The position numbers and the translations under genes are program-made. Under the pieces are notes generated by a model. It worked only from the letters and a program-made list of their open reading frames with translations, did no database searches and had not been told where the DNA came from. A stretch of 64,000 bases of DNA. Source: Dromiciops gliroides (taxonomy: Eukaryota > Chordata > Mammalia > Microbiotheria > Microbiotheriidae). Positions 1-11,493 of this stretch are shown here, one piece after another (the stretch's first letter is position 1; each line of letters begins with the position of its first letter). Where the stretch lies: the NCBI RefSeq assembly GCF_019393635.1, contig NC_057866.1, positions 231,149,359 through 231,213,358 on the forward strand, in the 5' to 3' direction.

Positions 1-500
1 ATTATAACCACACATATTACCATATTAGTCATTTTGTCCAAGAAAACTTGAATATAAGAAAAAATGAAAGAAAGGGAAAATAGCATATTTCAATCTGCAT
101 TTAATCAATATAAGTTCTTTCTTTGGAGGTGGATAATATGCTTCATCATCAGTCCTTTGGGATTGTCTTGGATCACTGTATTGCTGAGAATAATTAAGTC
201 ATTCACAGTTCTTCATCAAACAATATTGCTGTCATTGTACACAATGTTCTCCTGGTTCTGCTCACTTCACCATACATCAGTTCATACAAGTCTATACAGG
301 CCATTCTGAAATCATCCTGCTTGTCATTTCTTATAGCAGAATAATATTTCATTACAATCATATACCACAGCTTGTTTAGCTCTTCCCCAATTGATGGGAA
401 TTCCAATTTCCAATTCTTAGCCACCACAAAAAGAGCTGCTGTAAATATTTTTGTACAAATAGGTCTTTTTTCTCTTTTTTGGGATGTCTTTGGGATATAA
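1..500 (-). mobile_element. L1 3' UTR fragment
   Basis: On the minus strand this matches the L1 3'-end module seen repeatedly in the window (for example 15280-15500 plus and 61740-62210 minus). It includes the phrases equivalent to 'caactggggaatggctgaacaag' and 'gaaatgacaagcaggatg'. It is a decayed, non-coding copy. Confidence 0.8.
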
Positions 501-2227
501 ACCTAGCAGTGGTCAGAATGTTTTAAAAAATATAAAATAAAATGTATAGGATTTGTAAAGGAATCCAATTATACTAAAATACAATGAACAAAATATTAAA
601 AATACAAGTTCACAGATCCCCAGTTAATTATCACTTCTCCCAAGCCTCTAAGGGTATTTTCAGATGTATGAAGGCAGCTTCAATGGCCACTTTCTCTTTT
701 CTCTATCCTTGGAAGACATATAAGGAACAATGAAGGAAGGAAAAGATAGATCTCTCAAGCAATGAAAACCTCTTATCCGGTTATTCTATAGTTTCTAATG
801 AGTATTATTGCATCCAAACAAAGATCATCTATGAGAAAATTAAAGATCATTTCTCCTCCATTTTAATTCTTAAGGTCTACTACATTCCTATTACTATGGA
901 AGAATAATTCACATTATTCTCAGTCCATACGGTTGTTGTTGTTTCCCCCATTAGGTTGTGAATTCCTTGGGGACAAGGACTGTCCTTCGCCTCCTTTTAC
1001 ATTCCTAGTGTTCAGCATAGTTCCTAGCACATAGTAAATGTGGAATGAAACTTGTTCTTTCAATGTAGATTTCTGATGTAGACTTTTCATCTTGTACAGA
1101 AACCGATTTGTATAAAGATATAAAGGTGATTAGATAATGCAACATAGGAACTTATCTTTGGAAACAATAGATCAACAAGAAATACTAGGGTAAGGAGATG
1201 AGTTCCTGTTGAGTCTTCTTCTCTATCAAGCTTACTTTCTATAAGTGTAAGCTCACTTTTTTCCCAAGTACAAATCTGGTTTGGTACCAAGTTAGCAGAT
1301 TAAATCTACAAATCATAATAATGACATTGTTTATAGATTATGCAGAGCAGTTCAATTCCAAAGCAGTTAGTTGTAAGAGTCAGGATGACACAAGCAAGAA
1401 ACTTAACCAAACTTAAGAAATCACCTTTATGTAAGGAAAGCAGATATAGCTGTCAAATTTAAAAGATAGTCTTCTTGACAGATAGCTTCTAACATGATAC
1501 CTAGAAGAGGATGTCTTAAATGCTAGGCAGATATTAACCAGATGTACACTGGCTACTGGCACCAGGTGGTTATTGAAGAATTTAACTTAATATCAGGACA
1601 GTTGAGCTGCCAAAGGGAGAAGAAGGCTAGATAAGGCAGTTGCTAGGTAAGACAATGCAAATCAAACTCAGGGGATCAGATCAATTTAGAGTGGCCTCTC
1701 CATGTTTTCCTGGATAACCATTACTGGGTCATTGTTGAGACCAAATTAATTAGTCATATATACCTAATATATTCTTAAGGCAGAAAATATTCATACTTTC
1801 AGAAATCACCTTTTTCTATCAGAATGTATACACTCTAATCCTTGCTTTCCTTGATTAAGATTTCTCAAATCTTAGTGCTAAACACCAAATTTTTTTCTCT
1901 CAAAGGTAATCAGCCTAAATGTTAAAGAATATTTCTGTCAATATTTCTGTTGATATAGAAAGGATCTAAAATAATGGTGATTCCTGGAGTGGAATTCCAT
2001 TTTAAACCCATCAATATCAGGATTTTAGTTGGAAATAACCCAAACTCATTGGAAATGATAAAAAGAAACATTACTGGAAATCATCAATAAAAATGGGGCT
2101 TTTTGCCCCAAGTTTAATAAACATAGTATATAGCACAAAAGTTAAGCATTATTTTAATCCTTTTAAATTTAATTTTAACTCTTTTACTGCTGTGAATGAG
2201 AATAATAAAAATAGTTCAGAAATTTGT
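501..2227. other. GSTCD: Intronic sequence with no recognised feature apart from the L2 piece
   Basis: AT-rich, non-coding on both strands with only short chance frames. It probably contains old repeats that I cannot name by eye. It is presumed GSTCD intron 4, left of exon 4. Confidence 0.4.
940..1055 (+). repeat. L2 LINE 3'-end fragment
   Basis: Contains the L2 terminal signature: gtgaattccttggggacaag, then cattcctagtgttcagcata and ttcctagcacatagtaaatg. Old and diverged. Confidence 0.6.
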
Positions 2228-2490
2228 AGGGACAAAGGCAGCTTCCTCATCTGTAAAATTAAAGGGTTGCACTAGATGGCTTTTTTGGGGGGAGTGGAGT
2301 TGTTTTTTGTTTCAGGGTAATGAGGGTTAAGCGACTTGCCCAGGGTCACACAGCTAGTAAATGTCAAGTGTCTGAGGCCAGATTTGAACTTGGGTCCTCC
2401 TGAATCCAGGGCTGGAACTTTATCCACTACACCACCTAGCTGTCCCACTACATGGTTTTTAGCTCTAGTTCTTTGATCTTATGTTTACAT
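2228..2490 (+). repeat. MIR-type SINE split by a WSINE1-like insertion
   Basis: The flanks read like a MIR end (cttcctcatctgtaaaattaa ... tggtttttagctctagttct) interrupted at 2280-2447 by the SINE listed next. The repeated actagatgg / actacatgg on either side is the probable TSD. Confidence 0.6.
2280..2447 (-). mobile_element. WSINE1-like CORE-SINE
   Basis: Reverse orientation: T-rich start, gacttgcccagggtcacaca, then ccacctagctgtccc. Imperfect TSD actagatgg/actacatgg. The internal promoter boxes come from a tRNA-like head. Confidence 0.9.
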
Positions 2491-3125
2491 AGGAAAAGGG
2501 CTAAGACATTAAGAATGGGGTAAATCTCCCCCAACATGCCAATAATTACTTCCCTTCACTGATACAAGGGCACAGAAAGTTTTGAAATGAATTGAGGAAG
2601 GCAACTGTTTCAGAGAAGCAGGTGCTACATTTCAACTAGTGAAGTTTAGAGGTTACATTGGGCTTAGAAACATTAAAATATAGGTGAGTATATGTTGAAA
2701 GAGAAAAGAAAATTGAAGGAAAAAAAGGAAAATACTCACCCTCCTCTGGACTTACTGCTGCAGGCAGACTGCTCCAATCCAGGGCCCAGTTTGGGCAGGG
2801 ATGGGGAGAAAACTTTGCCTCGATGCCTTTTTTCTAGAAAGTGAAAGATGTCCTTTCCCCATCAGTATACAAAATACTATATCCTACATAGTCAACTCAG
2901 GATTGCCTACATTAATGAAAAGGATCACAAACAGTCCAAGATAGCAGGTAATTGAAAAATCACTTATAAGTTGATTTATGAGAACATGATATTTTTTCCT
3001 ACAGCATTTACCTTCCTAATTATGTTATCCTTAGACTAATATTAAAATAAGTGCACATTTCCTGAGATTGCACTGGTGGTATGAGCAGGGTAAAACCAAG
3101 ACAAGGATAAAAACTCATCGAAGAG
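2491..3125. other. GSTCD: Intronic sequence, nothing recognised
   Basis: AT-rich unique-looking sequence without coding potential, splice-supported exons or an identifiable repeat. Confidence 0.4.
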
Positions 3126-3292
3126 GGGCAGCTAGATGGCGCAGTGGATGGAGCAACGGCCCCGGAGTCAGGAGTACCTGAGTTCAAATCCGACCTCAGA
3201 CACTTAACACTTACTAGCGGTATGACCCTGGGCAAGTCACTTAACCCCAACTGCCTCACTAAAAAAAACAAAACAAAAAAAACAAAACAAAA
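3126..3292 (+). mobile_element. WSINE1-like CORE-SINE
   Basis: Starts ggggcagctagatggcgcag and ends ctgcctcactaaaaaaaaca with an A-rich tail. Flanked by ctcatcgaag and ctcattgaag, the probable TSD. Confidence 0.92.
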
Positions 3293-3537
3293 CCTCATTG
3301 AAGAAAATCTATCAAAAACTGGCTCTGTATATCTACCTAGGCTTTGCACGTTGGTAACACAAGAGGACAGCCTAAGGAGGAACTGACAATGTTCCAGGAA
3401 ATATCCCTGCCCCTAAAGTATCACCCCCACTACCCTGCCTTCATTTTAACAATAAGAAATATATTATTTTGTTTTAAGGCCTAATAGAACATATAGGAAT
3501 TACCAGCTAAAATGTAAATACCACTGGGAAAGAACTA

Positions 3538-3924
3538 CATATATCACCTTTTGAGATGCTTTTCGGCCATCCCCCTATCCAAGCAAAACCTTTTTCCCCA
3601 GTATATACAGCATTAGTGGGGGGTAGGGGGGTGGGAGGGGATACCTCTGTTTCTTCCTATATACAGGAATTATAAGCCAGGCTACATGAACTCCACGAGG
3701 CAGGAGCAGCAGTACAGGCTGGCCCCTTGGACTTCTCCTTATATGATTTGAAACCAGAAGACAGTGTATATATCAAAAATTTTCAGCAGACTAGTGGGAT
3801 GCAACCAGCTTGGGAAGGTCCTTTCCAGGTATTGCTGCCAACTCCAATTGTCATCAAAATTGGAGAGAAGGACTCTTGGATCCATTGCTCTCACGGAAAA
3901 CCAGTACCAACACTTGAGAAGTAG
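3538..3924 (+). pseudogene. Endogenous retrovirus integrase C-terminal remnant
   Basis: One frame reads ISPFEMLFGHPP at about 3541. After a G-rich gap and at least one in-frame stop it reads LKPEDSVYIKNF, AWEGPFQVLLPTP and WIHCSHGKPVP, ending at a stop after 3924. The order SPFE-hLFG, basic/aromatic LKPxDxVYIKNF, W-EGPFQVLL and WIHCSHxKP is the C-terminal domain of a gammaretrovirus-type integrase, the DNA-binding part of the enzyme that inserts proviral DNA. Catalytic core, protease, RT and envelope are not recognisable nearby. It lies about 1 kb upstream of, and in the same orientation as, the LTR at 4944, so both may come from one provirus, but that is inference. It is a dead fragment, with no intact gene. 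Confidence 0.8.
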
Positions 3925-4259
3925 TGCATTCATGGAAATTATGTAATAATGAATAATAATGCCAGTTCAGATGTTACATAAGGGTTTCTTTTTTATGGTA
4001 TTGCATCTACATGTTGAAATTAATAGTATGGGTTTATTTTCATAGAAATTTTCATTCTTTTAAGATTGTGTTTTAACTTGTATTAAAATATATTCTGATT
4101 TTTCACAAAGGTTTACTTAGCTTAAAACAAATAATATCATATCCTAAGTCATAAAGCTAATTCACATTTTTTGCTATCATCACTATCCTCAGTTGTTAAA
4201 TCCATGTGAGACTTTGATTATGGGGACTTACCATTTGAGACATTAAATGCCTTTATTCT
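3925..4259. other. GSTCD: Intronic sequence, nothing recognised
   Basis: AT-rich. May be decayed ERV 3' sequence because it lies between the integrase remnant and an LTR, but no env-like motif is visible. Confidence 0.3.
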
Positions 4260-4428
4260 GGGGCAGCTAGGTGGCGCAATGGACAAAGCACCAGCCCTGG
4301 ATTCAGAAGGACCTGAGTTTAAATTCGGCCTCAGATACTTGACACTTACTAGCTGTGTGACCCTGGGCAAGTCACTTAACCCCAATTGCCTCACCAAAAA
4401 AAAAAAAAAAGAAAGAAAGAAAGAAAAA
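4260..4428 (+). mobile_element. WSINE1-like CORE-SINE
   Basis: Head ggggcagctaggtggcgcaa, 3' end caattgcctcacc plus an A-rich (GAAA)n tail. TSD atgcctttattc on both sides. Confidence 0.93.
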
Positions 4429-4943
4429 AATGCCTTTATTCCGAGTTATCAGATCCTGAGCAGCCATAATGCTAGCCATCCATGAGAGTAATACATACAA
4501 GAGCAGGCATTAAACTGTCACAGAAGAGAATGGCCATTGGCAAGAGCTGAGGTTGGATTCTCTTGGTTTAATTTTCCCCCCACATAGCAGCAGACGGCCA
4601 GGCTATGCCATCTCATTCTACGACTGACTTTGATTCCCCTCCTATATGCCTGATGCCAGGGACATCCTATGCATCTAATTAAGCTTGACTCAGTTTCCCC
4701 TCAACATACTGCATTGGCTGTCTGCAGAGCCATGAAGTTTGGTAATGTTCATTTCTCTTCCTTCTCTGTTCTTTTATGGTAACCCCATAATTATCTTGGG
4801 TGTCATGATAAACATGATCTTGAATTCGGCTTTGGCATCTGTTACCAGTTATATTAGATTCTTTACTTTCTCATAATGGCATGAGGATAATTAGGCAGAT
4901 GATGCAAAAAGTGATGAAATTAAGATAAAAATTATTTTCTTAA
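4429..4943. other. GSTCD: Intronic or ERV-internal sequence, nothing certain
   Basis: No open frame or known motif. Its position directly 5' of a same-strand LTR makes a degraded provirus interior possible, but no polypurine tract is evident. Confidence 0.3.
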
Positions 4944-5129
4944 TGTGAGAATTGGAATGATATTCCCCGCTGGGAGGGCCATTGTGAGCTCTGGCCTGAA
5001 AAGAAACCATGTGACTTTGGTGTCTGGAAGTGACCTTTCTGGGGTTTCAAAGGTCAGATTAGCATCAGGAAGTGATGTCTGCTGCCTGTGGGTCCTGTCA
5101 ATCAGTGTTACCAGCCAATTAGCTTGGAG

Positions 5130-5130
<1 letters not shown>

Positions 5131-5184
<54 letters not shown>
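5131..5184 (+). repeat. (TG)n microsatellite
   Basis: 27 uninterrupted TG units inside the LTR U3 region. Potential Z-DNA former and a likely length polymorphism. It creates spurious Cys-Val and Thr-His frames. Confidence 0.98.
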
Positions 5185-5185
<1 letters not shown>

Positions 5186-5394
5186 ACAGCCCTGTTTTCT
5201 GTTTCACAGGGGGCTTCTGGGAGAAGCCACAGCGGAGAGAGGCCTTTTCACGTCCGGATGGTGGCTTGGCGGCAGGGACAGGCAGAATAGGGAGGACTTC
5301 ACATGGGCTGCTAGGAAAGGAAGGCTTTTTTTTCTTTCTGGCTATACTGAATAGACCTAAACTAGGATTTCCCATGCTATAAGGAATCTGTTCT

Positions 5395-5398
<4 letters not shown>

Positions 5399-5448
<50 letters not shown>
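5399..5448 (+). repeat. (CT)n microsatellite
   Basis: About 25 CT units at the point where the family A LTR consensus reads caatctctctc, so an expansion of a native LTR motif. Confidence 0.97.
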
Positions 5449-5450
<2 letters not shown>

Positions 5451-5547
5451 ACTAACTTCTAATGCACTTTAATAAATACTTAAAAGGCTAAACTCTTGCT
5501 AAAGCTTATAATTTAAGGTGACTACTCATTAAATTTTAGACATCACA

Positions 5548-5989
5548 GCTAGAATTTTAAGCCCTTACAATTTCCTTAGACATATTTTTTTAAGAACTCT
5601 CATTGTTTGATTTGGTTATTGGCAAAGCTATTTAAAGTTATGTTAAGATCAATTTTGTAGGAAACTTTCCAGCTGATCATCAGCATCCACACCTGAAAGA
5701 CTCACTCTACAACTACACCCAGAGGACATCCCAAGAATCATGTGAGAAAAGACTTCCAAAGACTTAAATGGACATTTTCCTTTTCCCATTGCACACACTA
5801 TTTGTAATGTCCATCTACTAAAGGGGAGTGCCCCTTTTAGTTGTTTTTTGTTGCTGTTGTTGTTTTTGTCAATGAGTCACTCAATTTCTTTTTTTCTCTT
5901 TTCATTCCCTTTACATTGTTAGTCATAAGTATCTGTAATGTTATTGCTTCATTAAGGAAACTATGTTTCTTAACAAGCACAGTGGGGAA
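5548..5989. other. GSTCD: Sequence between two family A LTRs
   Basis: No intact frame. The block aaaggggagtgcccctttta near 5820 is purine-rich and lies upstream of the next LTR, so decayed proviral interior is possible but unproven. Confidence 0.3.
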
Positions 5990-6529
5990 TGTAAGAAATA
6001 ATGGGCTTTTGTCAACGCCCAAAGGCCCCAACCTGAGGAGATTAATATAGATTTATTAAGTGAGACTGACTGAGAGTGACTGACTTTGCTGATTAACCTA
6101 CTTAAAGATAATTAAATTAAAACCACACCTGGCCAGCCCTCAAGAGGATATTGTTTTCAGAAGCTAAGGACTTTGAACTCAACAACAAGACCACCCTCAA
6201 GTCCAGTGAACCAAGGGATTTGGGTGATGCTGACCAATCAGCTTGAAGCCTCTTCTGGGGGAGGGAGGGAGGAAGTGGAAAGTGCTGTTTCTTCTCTCAG
6301 TTCTGTTCCTGAACAGCTCATGGTAGAGGACTTGGGAGAAGAAGCAGACCAGGTTGAACCCTTGTCTCTCCTAAAGGATAAATAGGTTTTTTCTTGGTTT
6401 TCTGACCCAGGTGTTCTCTTTTTCACTAATAAATGCTAATGCTTCTAATTTATAAGTAAACCCTAGCTAGCTTTCCTCCACACTGGGGACAGGAAAAAGG
6501 TGATTACACATTAGATTTTACTCATCACA
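5990..6529 (+). mobile_element. ERV LTR (diverged family A)
   Basis: Starts TGTAAGAAATAATGGG and ends ACACATTAGATTTTACTCATCACA-like (terminal CATCACA). An AATAAA at about 6427 precedes R/U5, and a CCAAT motif (gaccaatcagc) lies near 6233. Its 5' part (aatgggct...gcccaaaggcccc) is shared with the 57378 copy read on the minus strand. Confidence 0.75.
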
Positions 6530-7375
6530 AAGGAAATGAAGGATTCCCTTCACCTATTGACCAAATTTTATTCCTATTTCAAATATTATATAATTCACTG
6601 ACTATTGCAAAAGTTTGTTTTTATTGCCTTTTCTCCATTTATAAATTAATTTTATGCAAAGAAAACCTAAAGCTCTTTTTTACATTGGGTTAATTACATT
6701 GTTCTTTTTATGCAACTGGCAAGCACAAGAAAGCCAAAGTAAAATTATACAGCTTTTGACTGGTCCATGCCTCAAAATGAATCACTCAAATAAAAATGAT
6801 CCCATTTAGCAATTAATAGCCACAGATAAATATAAATTTTATTGTGCAGAGATTTGAGATTGTTTAACACTAACCAAATAACTTTCCTGAGAATAAACTA
6901 TTTTAAAATTCCCCATGAGACTAGGCTGCAGATTAAAAAAGGCAACAGTTACATTTCAGGATATTCTCTAATCAATATAACAAAATAAAGGCAAATCAAA
7001 TCCAAGACATTCCTTTTATGATGTCTTCCAAAATTGATTTTTTAATCACTAAACATGGTTTTTACTAATGAACAAGCTAAATAGACCCTAAAAGGCTTAG
7101 CTACAGGGACATGGCAATGCCGTCAATTTCAGGGTGCATCAGCCCTCTGCCAGCCCATCTAGTAGATCATTCTCTAGCTTCATTTTTATAATAAATTCAG
7201 ATTGATGACACCAAATTGCTTCAAGGAATATCCACAATTCAAATAAATCCTTAACTAATCTTCAAGTCAATAGAGAAATAATTTTTTTTTTCTGTACTCT
7301 TTGTAAGGTAACAAAAATGAAAGAAAATTTATAAAATCTTCACTCTTTGTAATGGGGAAAATGGATTCAGTTATA
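6530..7375. other. GSTCD: Intronic sequence, nothing recognised
   Basis: About 850 bases, AT-rich and non-coding, with no repeat that I can name. Confidence 0.4.
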
Positions 7376-7550
7376 TGGAAAGCAGAAAGAACTTTGGAGT
7401 TGCAATTGGGGACCTGGGTTCAATTATGAATTCTGCCACTTATTGCCTATATGACCGTTTTATCTCACTGGGTCTGTTTCCTCATCTAAAAGATTTGAGG
7501 AATTTGGCAACATGACCTTTAATGTCCCCTTCCAGCTCATAAAATAATAA
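7376..7550 (+). repeat. MIR-type SINE
   Basis: Reads gtggattcag-like lead, acctgggttcaattatgaat, cttattgcctatatgacc, ctgtttcctcatctaaaaga, the classical MIR order. Confidence 0.75.
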
Positions 7551-7686
7551 ATGAGGTTATGTAAACACAATATAGCACTAAAAACAATTTATTGAAATTC
7601 AAACAAAAATTGAATTAAAAAAAAACTAGCAGAAATTTTGAAAACTTGGCTCATTCACTGCCTATTACTTGGTTTTCAGGACTGGT

Positions 7687-7806
7687 GATCATTAGTCAAT
7701 CAATAAGCACTTACTAAAAGCTTACTAAGTGCCAAGCACAGTCCTAAATTCAAGGGACACTGAAAAGCAAAAACTGTTCCTACAATCAAGGAACCCACAT
7801 TCTAAT
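7687..7806 (+). repeat. L2/MIR-like 'caataagcacttactaagtgcc' repeat fragment
   Basis: Shares the mammalian motif order 'act-aagtgccaagcacagtcc ... aggaacccacattctaatgc'. Other pieces of the same type are at about 35955-36060 and 44640-44760. Confidence 0.55.
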
Positions 7807-8214
7807 GCCACAAAATATGACTAAATCCCGAGCCTTCCAACAAGAAATTTTCAGATGGAAACAATACAGCTGATCAAACTGACTAGTTATAGCATTATCA
7901 GGTTAAATATTTAGAATGGTAGATAGGAATGCAAGGGGAAAAAGGAAAGGAACATAAAGAGAGGAAGGAATATAAGAGAAAGTGGGGAAAGGGAGGAATA
8001 AAGAAAGAGGCTCAATAAAATACTTCTGTAAGTTTAATAATTACAAAAATTCAGTGAAAAGCAAAAGACCAGCAATAATCTAAAAATTAGTAAAAAGTGA
8101 ACAAAATAAAAATTGTAACTGATAATTAGAGTGATAAAAATAAAATATGGCAGGGGGAGAAGAAAGAGAATGCAGACATTTTCAAAGATAAAAATAGCAT
8201 AAGTATTTAATTAC
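7807..8214. other. GSTCD: Intron 4 sequence next to GSTCD exon 4
   Basis: A-rich on the plus strand, no recognisable element. Immediately downstream of the exon 4 donor on the minus strand. Confidence 0.4.
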
Positions 8215-8466
8215 CATTAGTTTGGAAATGGTTGGCCTTGGTCCTCCTATAAAATGTATGCAGTTTTTCTCCTCTATTTCAGGACTCTCACTCAAAAATG
8301 GTGGCTGCTTATCCAGGGTGGGCAGGAGGTCTGATAACTGAAGAAACTGCATCCTGCATTTAGCAGCAGCTCTTTTTACTCCAGGTACTTCCTGAATCTT
8401 CTGGTACCAGGAGGCTATCAGAGGTAAATGTGACAGAATTCCACAGGGCTTCTTCCAGATCTGAGC
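8215..8466 (-). CDS. GSTCD: GSTCD coding exon 4
   Basis: This exon encodes about residues 294-377. Its core reads LPLIASWYQKIQEVPGVKRA and FIGGPRPTISKLM, which I recognise as the GSTCD segment closing the GST-C-like region. The acceptor is a pyrimidine-rich tract ending CATAAG|GCTCAG before 8466, and the donor is ATG|GTAATT after 8215. The exon is 252 bases (84 codons), phase 0 on both sides. With this acceptor, the number of residues between the ...HQFL of exon 3 and the ...LIASWYQ block equals the spacing I remember for human GSTCD, which supports the boundary. The first 15 or so residues are poorly conserved (AQIWKKPCGIL...) compared with that memory. The remaining exons, including the methyltransferase-like domain, are not in the window. 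Confidence 0.93.
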
Positions 8467-8769
8467 CTTATGGGAAGAAGAATAACACTCAGTGTTATTT
8501 CCTAGACATGTATTATTTAATACAATAAAACTAGGGCAATTCTCAATATTGGTCATACCAGTAGTCCTATTTTTTCTTAAAGTACACTTCTAACACTAAA
8601 TCTGCAACCATGATGATCCTTGGTATGCTACAGAGAAATCCTATTTTGAAGGGATTAACATAAACCCTAAAAATTATCTGTTAAAAATTGGAAATATAAA
8701 TTCCCTAAACATTTTTTTTAGAAAACTAATATTTAAAGTAAAATGGAAACAAAAACTAAAGGATTTTTA

Positions 8770-8920
8770 ATTTTAATTTTTTTTTGCAGGGCAATTGGGG
8801 TTAAGTGACTTGCTCAAGGTCACACAGCTAGTAAGCATCAAGTGTCTGAGGCCAGATTTGAACTCAGGTCCTCCTGACTCCAGTGCAGATGCTCTATCCA
8901 CTGCACCACCTAGCTGCCCT
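8770..8920 (-). mobile_element. WSINE1-like CORE-SINE
   Basis: Reverse copy ending ccacctagctgccct. Perfect 13-bp TSD taaaggattttta at 8757-8769 and 8921-8933. Confidence 0.95.
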
Positions 8921-8995
8921 TAAAGGATTTTTAAAGGAACATTTTGGTAGAATTTTCATTTAATAAACTTTGCCTTATAATTTACTCTTGGTGAG

Positions 8996-11205
8996 AAACA
9001 GAGCCAAGATGGCAGAGTAGAGGTAGCAACTCAGTTGAATCTTCCTAACATTCCCCTCCAAACAACTTTAAAATAATTCCTAAAATCAAATTCTGGGGTG
9101 TCAGAGCCACCAAAAAAAGGTCAGAGTATGATATTTTTCCAGCCTAAGAAAACTTAGGAGGTCAGAAGGAGAGGTCTATGACATGGGGTAGAAGGCAGCC
9201 TAGAACGCACGCACTTGTAACACCAGCAACAAACCTTGGAGGTAGCTGAGACAACAGCTGCTTCAGAAGCTCTCAGCTCAGAGACAGCAAGAAAGAGTGC
9301 AGGGCCCTGCTGCATTGTGCATATGCAGTTCTGTGTGGCATTTTCCAGAGTGAAGAACACTAGCATCTGCTAGTAAGAAAGAAGGGGCCCTGGTCACAAT
9401 TCCAGGTCCAAAAAGGAGCACTAGTACTTGCTTCAACAGTGAACCAGGGATACTGGTCTCAGTTCCAAGGAAAAGAGAAGTACTAGTACTTGAAGCCACA
9501 GGAGAACAGGGACCTGGTTATAGTTATAGGGCCAAAAGGAACACTGGCACTTGTGACTTCAAAAGAACAGGGGGTCTTCCTGGGGAAAGATCATAGTGCA
9601 TACCAGACCTTGCCTCAGATCATATAACCTTGGAAGCACCCAAAAGTTACAGACCCTGCCCCTCTAAGACTAGCTCTGTAAACAGGAGCACACAATAGCC
9701 AAAGCTTAAGACAGAACCCTACTCTACCTTAGAATCAGAGCCCAACTTTAATATAAAGGTAAAAATTAAGAAATAATCTTGCAAATGAGCAAACAACAAA
9801 ACCTGACCATAAAAAAGTTACTAGTGACAGAGAAGTTAAACAAACTCAGAAAAAGATAATAATGTCAAAATCTACAAGCCAAGGCTCAAAGAAAAAAGTG
9901 AACTGGACACAAGCCCAACAAGAATTCCTGGAAGAGCTGAAAAAAGGATTTAAAAATCAAATAAGTAGAATAAAAAATAGGAAAAATGTTATTGATGAAA
10001 GAAAATTATAAAAAGCAAATAAAGAGCTTGGTTTTAAAAAAAGGCACAAAAATACTGAAGAAAACTACACCTTAAAAAACAGAACTGGTCAAATGGTTAA
10101 AAAGACAAAAATTCAATGAATTCCTTAAAAAGTAAAATTATGAACTCCTTAAAAAGTAGAATTAACCAAATGGAAAAAGAGGCACAGAAGCTCACAAAAG
10201 ACAGTAATTCCTGAAAAATTAGAATTGAACAAGTGGAAGCTAATGACTCTTGGGGCATCAAGAAATAAATAAAGTCAAAAGAATGAAAAAATAGAAGAAA
10301 ATATTAAATATCTCACTGGAAAAATAACTAACCTGGAAAACAGATTGAGGAGAGATAATTTAGGAAGTTCTGAACTATCTGAAAGCCACGGAGCCTAGGT
10401 TTTATATGATAATTTAAGAAATTATAAAGAAAAACTGCTCTGATATTCCAGAAACAGAGGGGAAAATAGAAATTGAAAGAATCTACCAATCACTTCCTCA
10501 GAGATACTAAAATGAAAAATCATATGAATATGAGAGTCAAATTCCAGATTCCCCAAGTAAAGAAGAAAATATTCCAAGCAGACAGAAAGACCATTTCAAA
10601 TATTGTAGAACCATACTCAGGATAACACAAAATTTAGCAGCTTCTACGTTAAAGGATTGGAAGGCTTGGAATATGATATTCTGGAAGGCAAAGGAGCTAA
10701 GATTACTACCAAGAATAACCTACCCAGAAAAACTGAGTATAAACCTTCTGGGGAAAAATGAATATTTAATGAAATAAAGGACTTTCAAGCATTCCAGATG
10801 AAAAGGCCAGAGCTTAATAGAAAACTTGACATCAATACATAAGACTCAAGAGAAGTATATATATAAAAAAAATATTTTTAAAAGAGAAGTATAAAAAAGG
10901 TAAACATGAAAGAGAAATTAATATGGTTAAACTTCACATTCCTATATAGGAAGATGATACATGCAACTCCTAAAAACATTTTCATTATTAGGGCAATTAG
11001 AAGGATTATACATAAACAGAGGTCACATATGTGAATTAATTGTAATAGGATGATGTAAAGAAAAAAATGGATGAGTAAAAAAGAGTGATACAATAGGAGA
11101 AGGGAGAAGAATAAAAAAAATCACATAAGGAAGAGATACAAAAGAAACAGCTTTTACAACAGGGGAAAATGGGGAGTGGTGGCATGTAATACTGGAAATT
11201 TATAT
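8996..11205 (+). mobile_element. L1 / HAL1-like 5' UTR and ORF1 remnant
   Basis: Begins cagagccaagatggcagagt, a typical L1 5' start. An ORF1-like stretch follows (about 9860-10860), interrupted by many stops. It shows the landmarks also found in the better copy at 27799: coiled-coil Lys/Glu-rich part, 'ggagagataattt', 'gaaattgaaagaatctacca', 'aagaataacctacccagaaa'. It is joined near 11205-11275 to ORF2-type sequence through a TA/TG-rich microsatellite. It cannot make protein. Confidence 0.8.
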
Positions 11206-11275
11206 ATATATACACACATGTGTTTGTATGTATGCATATATATGTACATATGTGTATGTGCATATATGTATATGA
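11200..11275 (+). repeat. (TA/TG)n low-complexity junction
   Basis: Alternating tatata, cacatg, tgtatg units marking the boundary between ORF1-type and ORF2-type L1 sequence. Confidence 0.85.
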
Positions 11276-11493
11276 GGGCATAAAAACCTCATAAACAAAT
11301 GAAGAAAAGCAGAATTATTAAATTATTAAAATTATCCTTTCCAGAACAAAATACAATAAAAAGTACATTCAGTAAAAAGCTAAAGGGTTGTGTAAACATT
11401 AAAAATTAATTGGAAATTAAATAATCTAATCCTAAAAATGAGTGGGTCAGAGAACAAATAGAAACAATCAATAATTTTATATTCAACAATGAG

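Larger units (their letters stand above)
4944..5547 (+). mobile_element. ERV LTR (family A)
   Basis: Starts TGTGAGAATTGG and ends TTTTAGACATCACA. Contains a polyadenylation signal (AATAAA, near 5471) followed by ggctaaactcttgctaaagc, shared with the LTRs at 14264, 21821 (minus) and 57378 (minus). U3 carries a long TG microsatellite and R/U5 a CT microsatellite. No matching 4-bp TSD is visible (ttaa versus gcta). Confidence 0.82.

Noticed and set aside
203..427. 74-codon minus-strand frame as a coding gene
   Set aside because: Same sequence module as the L1 3' UTR copies at 15300, 33300, 56050 and 61900.
3020..3386. Many similar short proteins such as ...RQLGLSDLPRVTQLVSVKCLR... across the window
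   Set aside because: All are translations of the WSINE1-like SINE on one strand or the other; the apparent protein family is a repeat artefact.
4932..5382. Overlapping 145-147-codon frames on both strands
   Set aside because: Driven by the (TG)n microsatellite inside an ERV LTR; the Cys-Val and Thr-His runs are simple-repeat translations.
1..8200. Further GSTCD exons (methyltransferase-like half) left of exon 4
   Set aside because: I looked on the minus strand for the expected downstream GSTCD blocks and found none; they must lie beyond the window edge.
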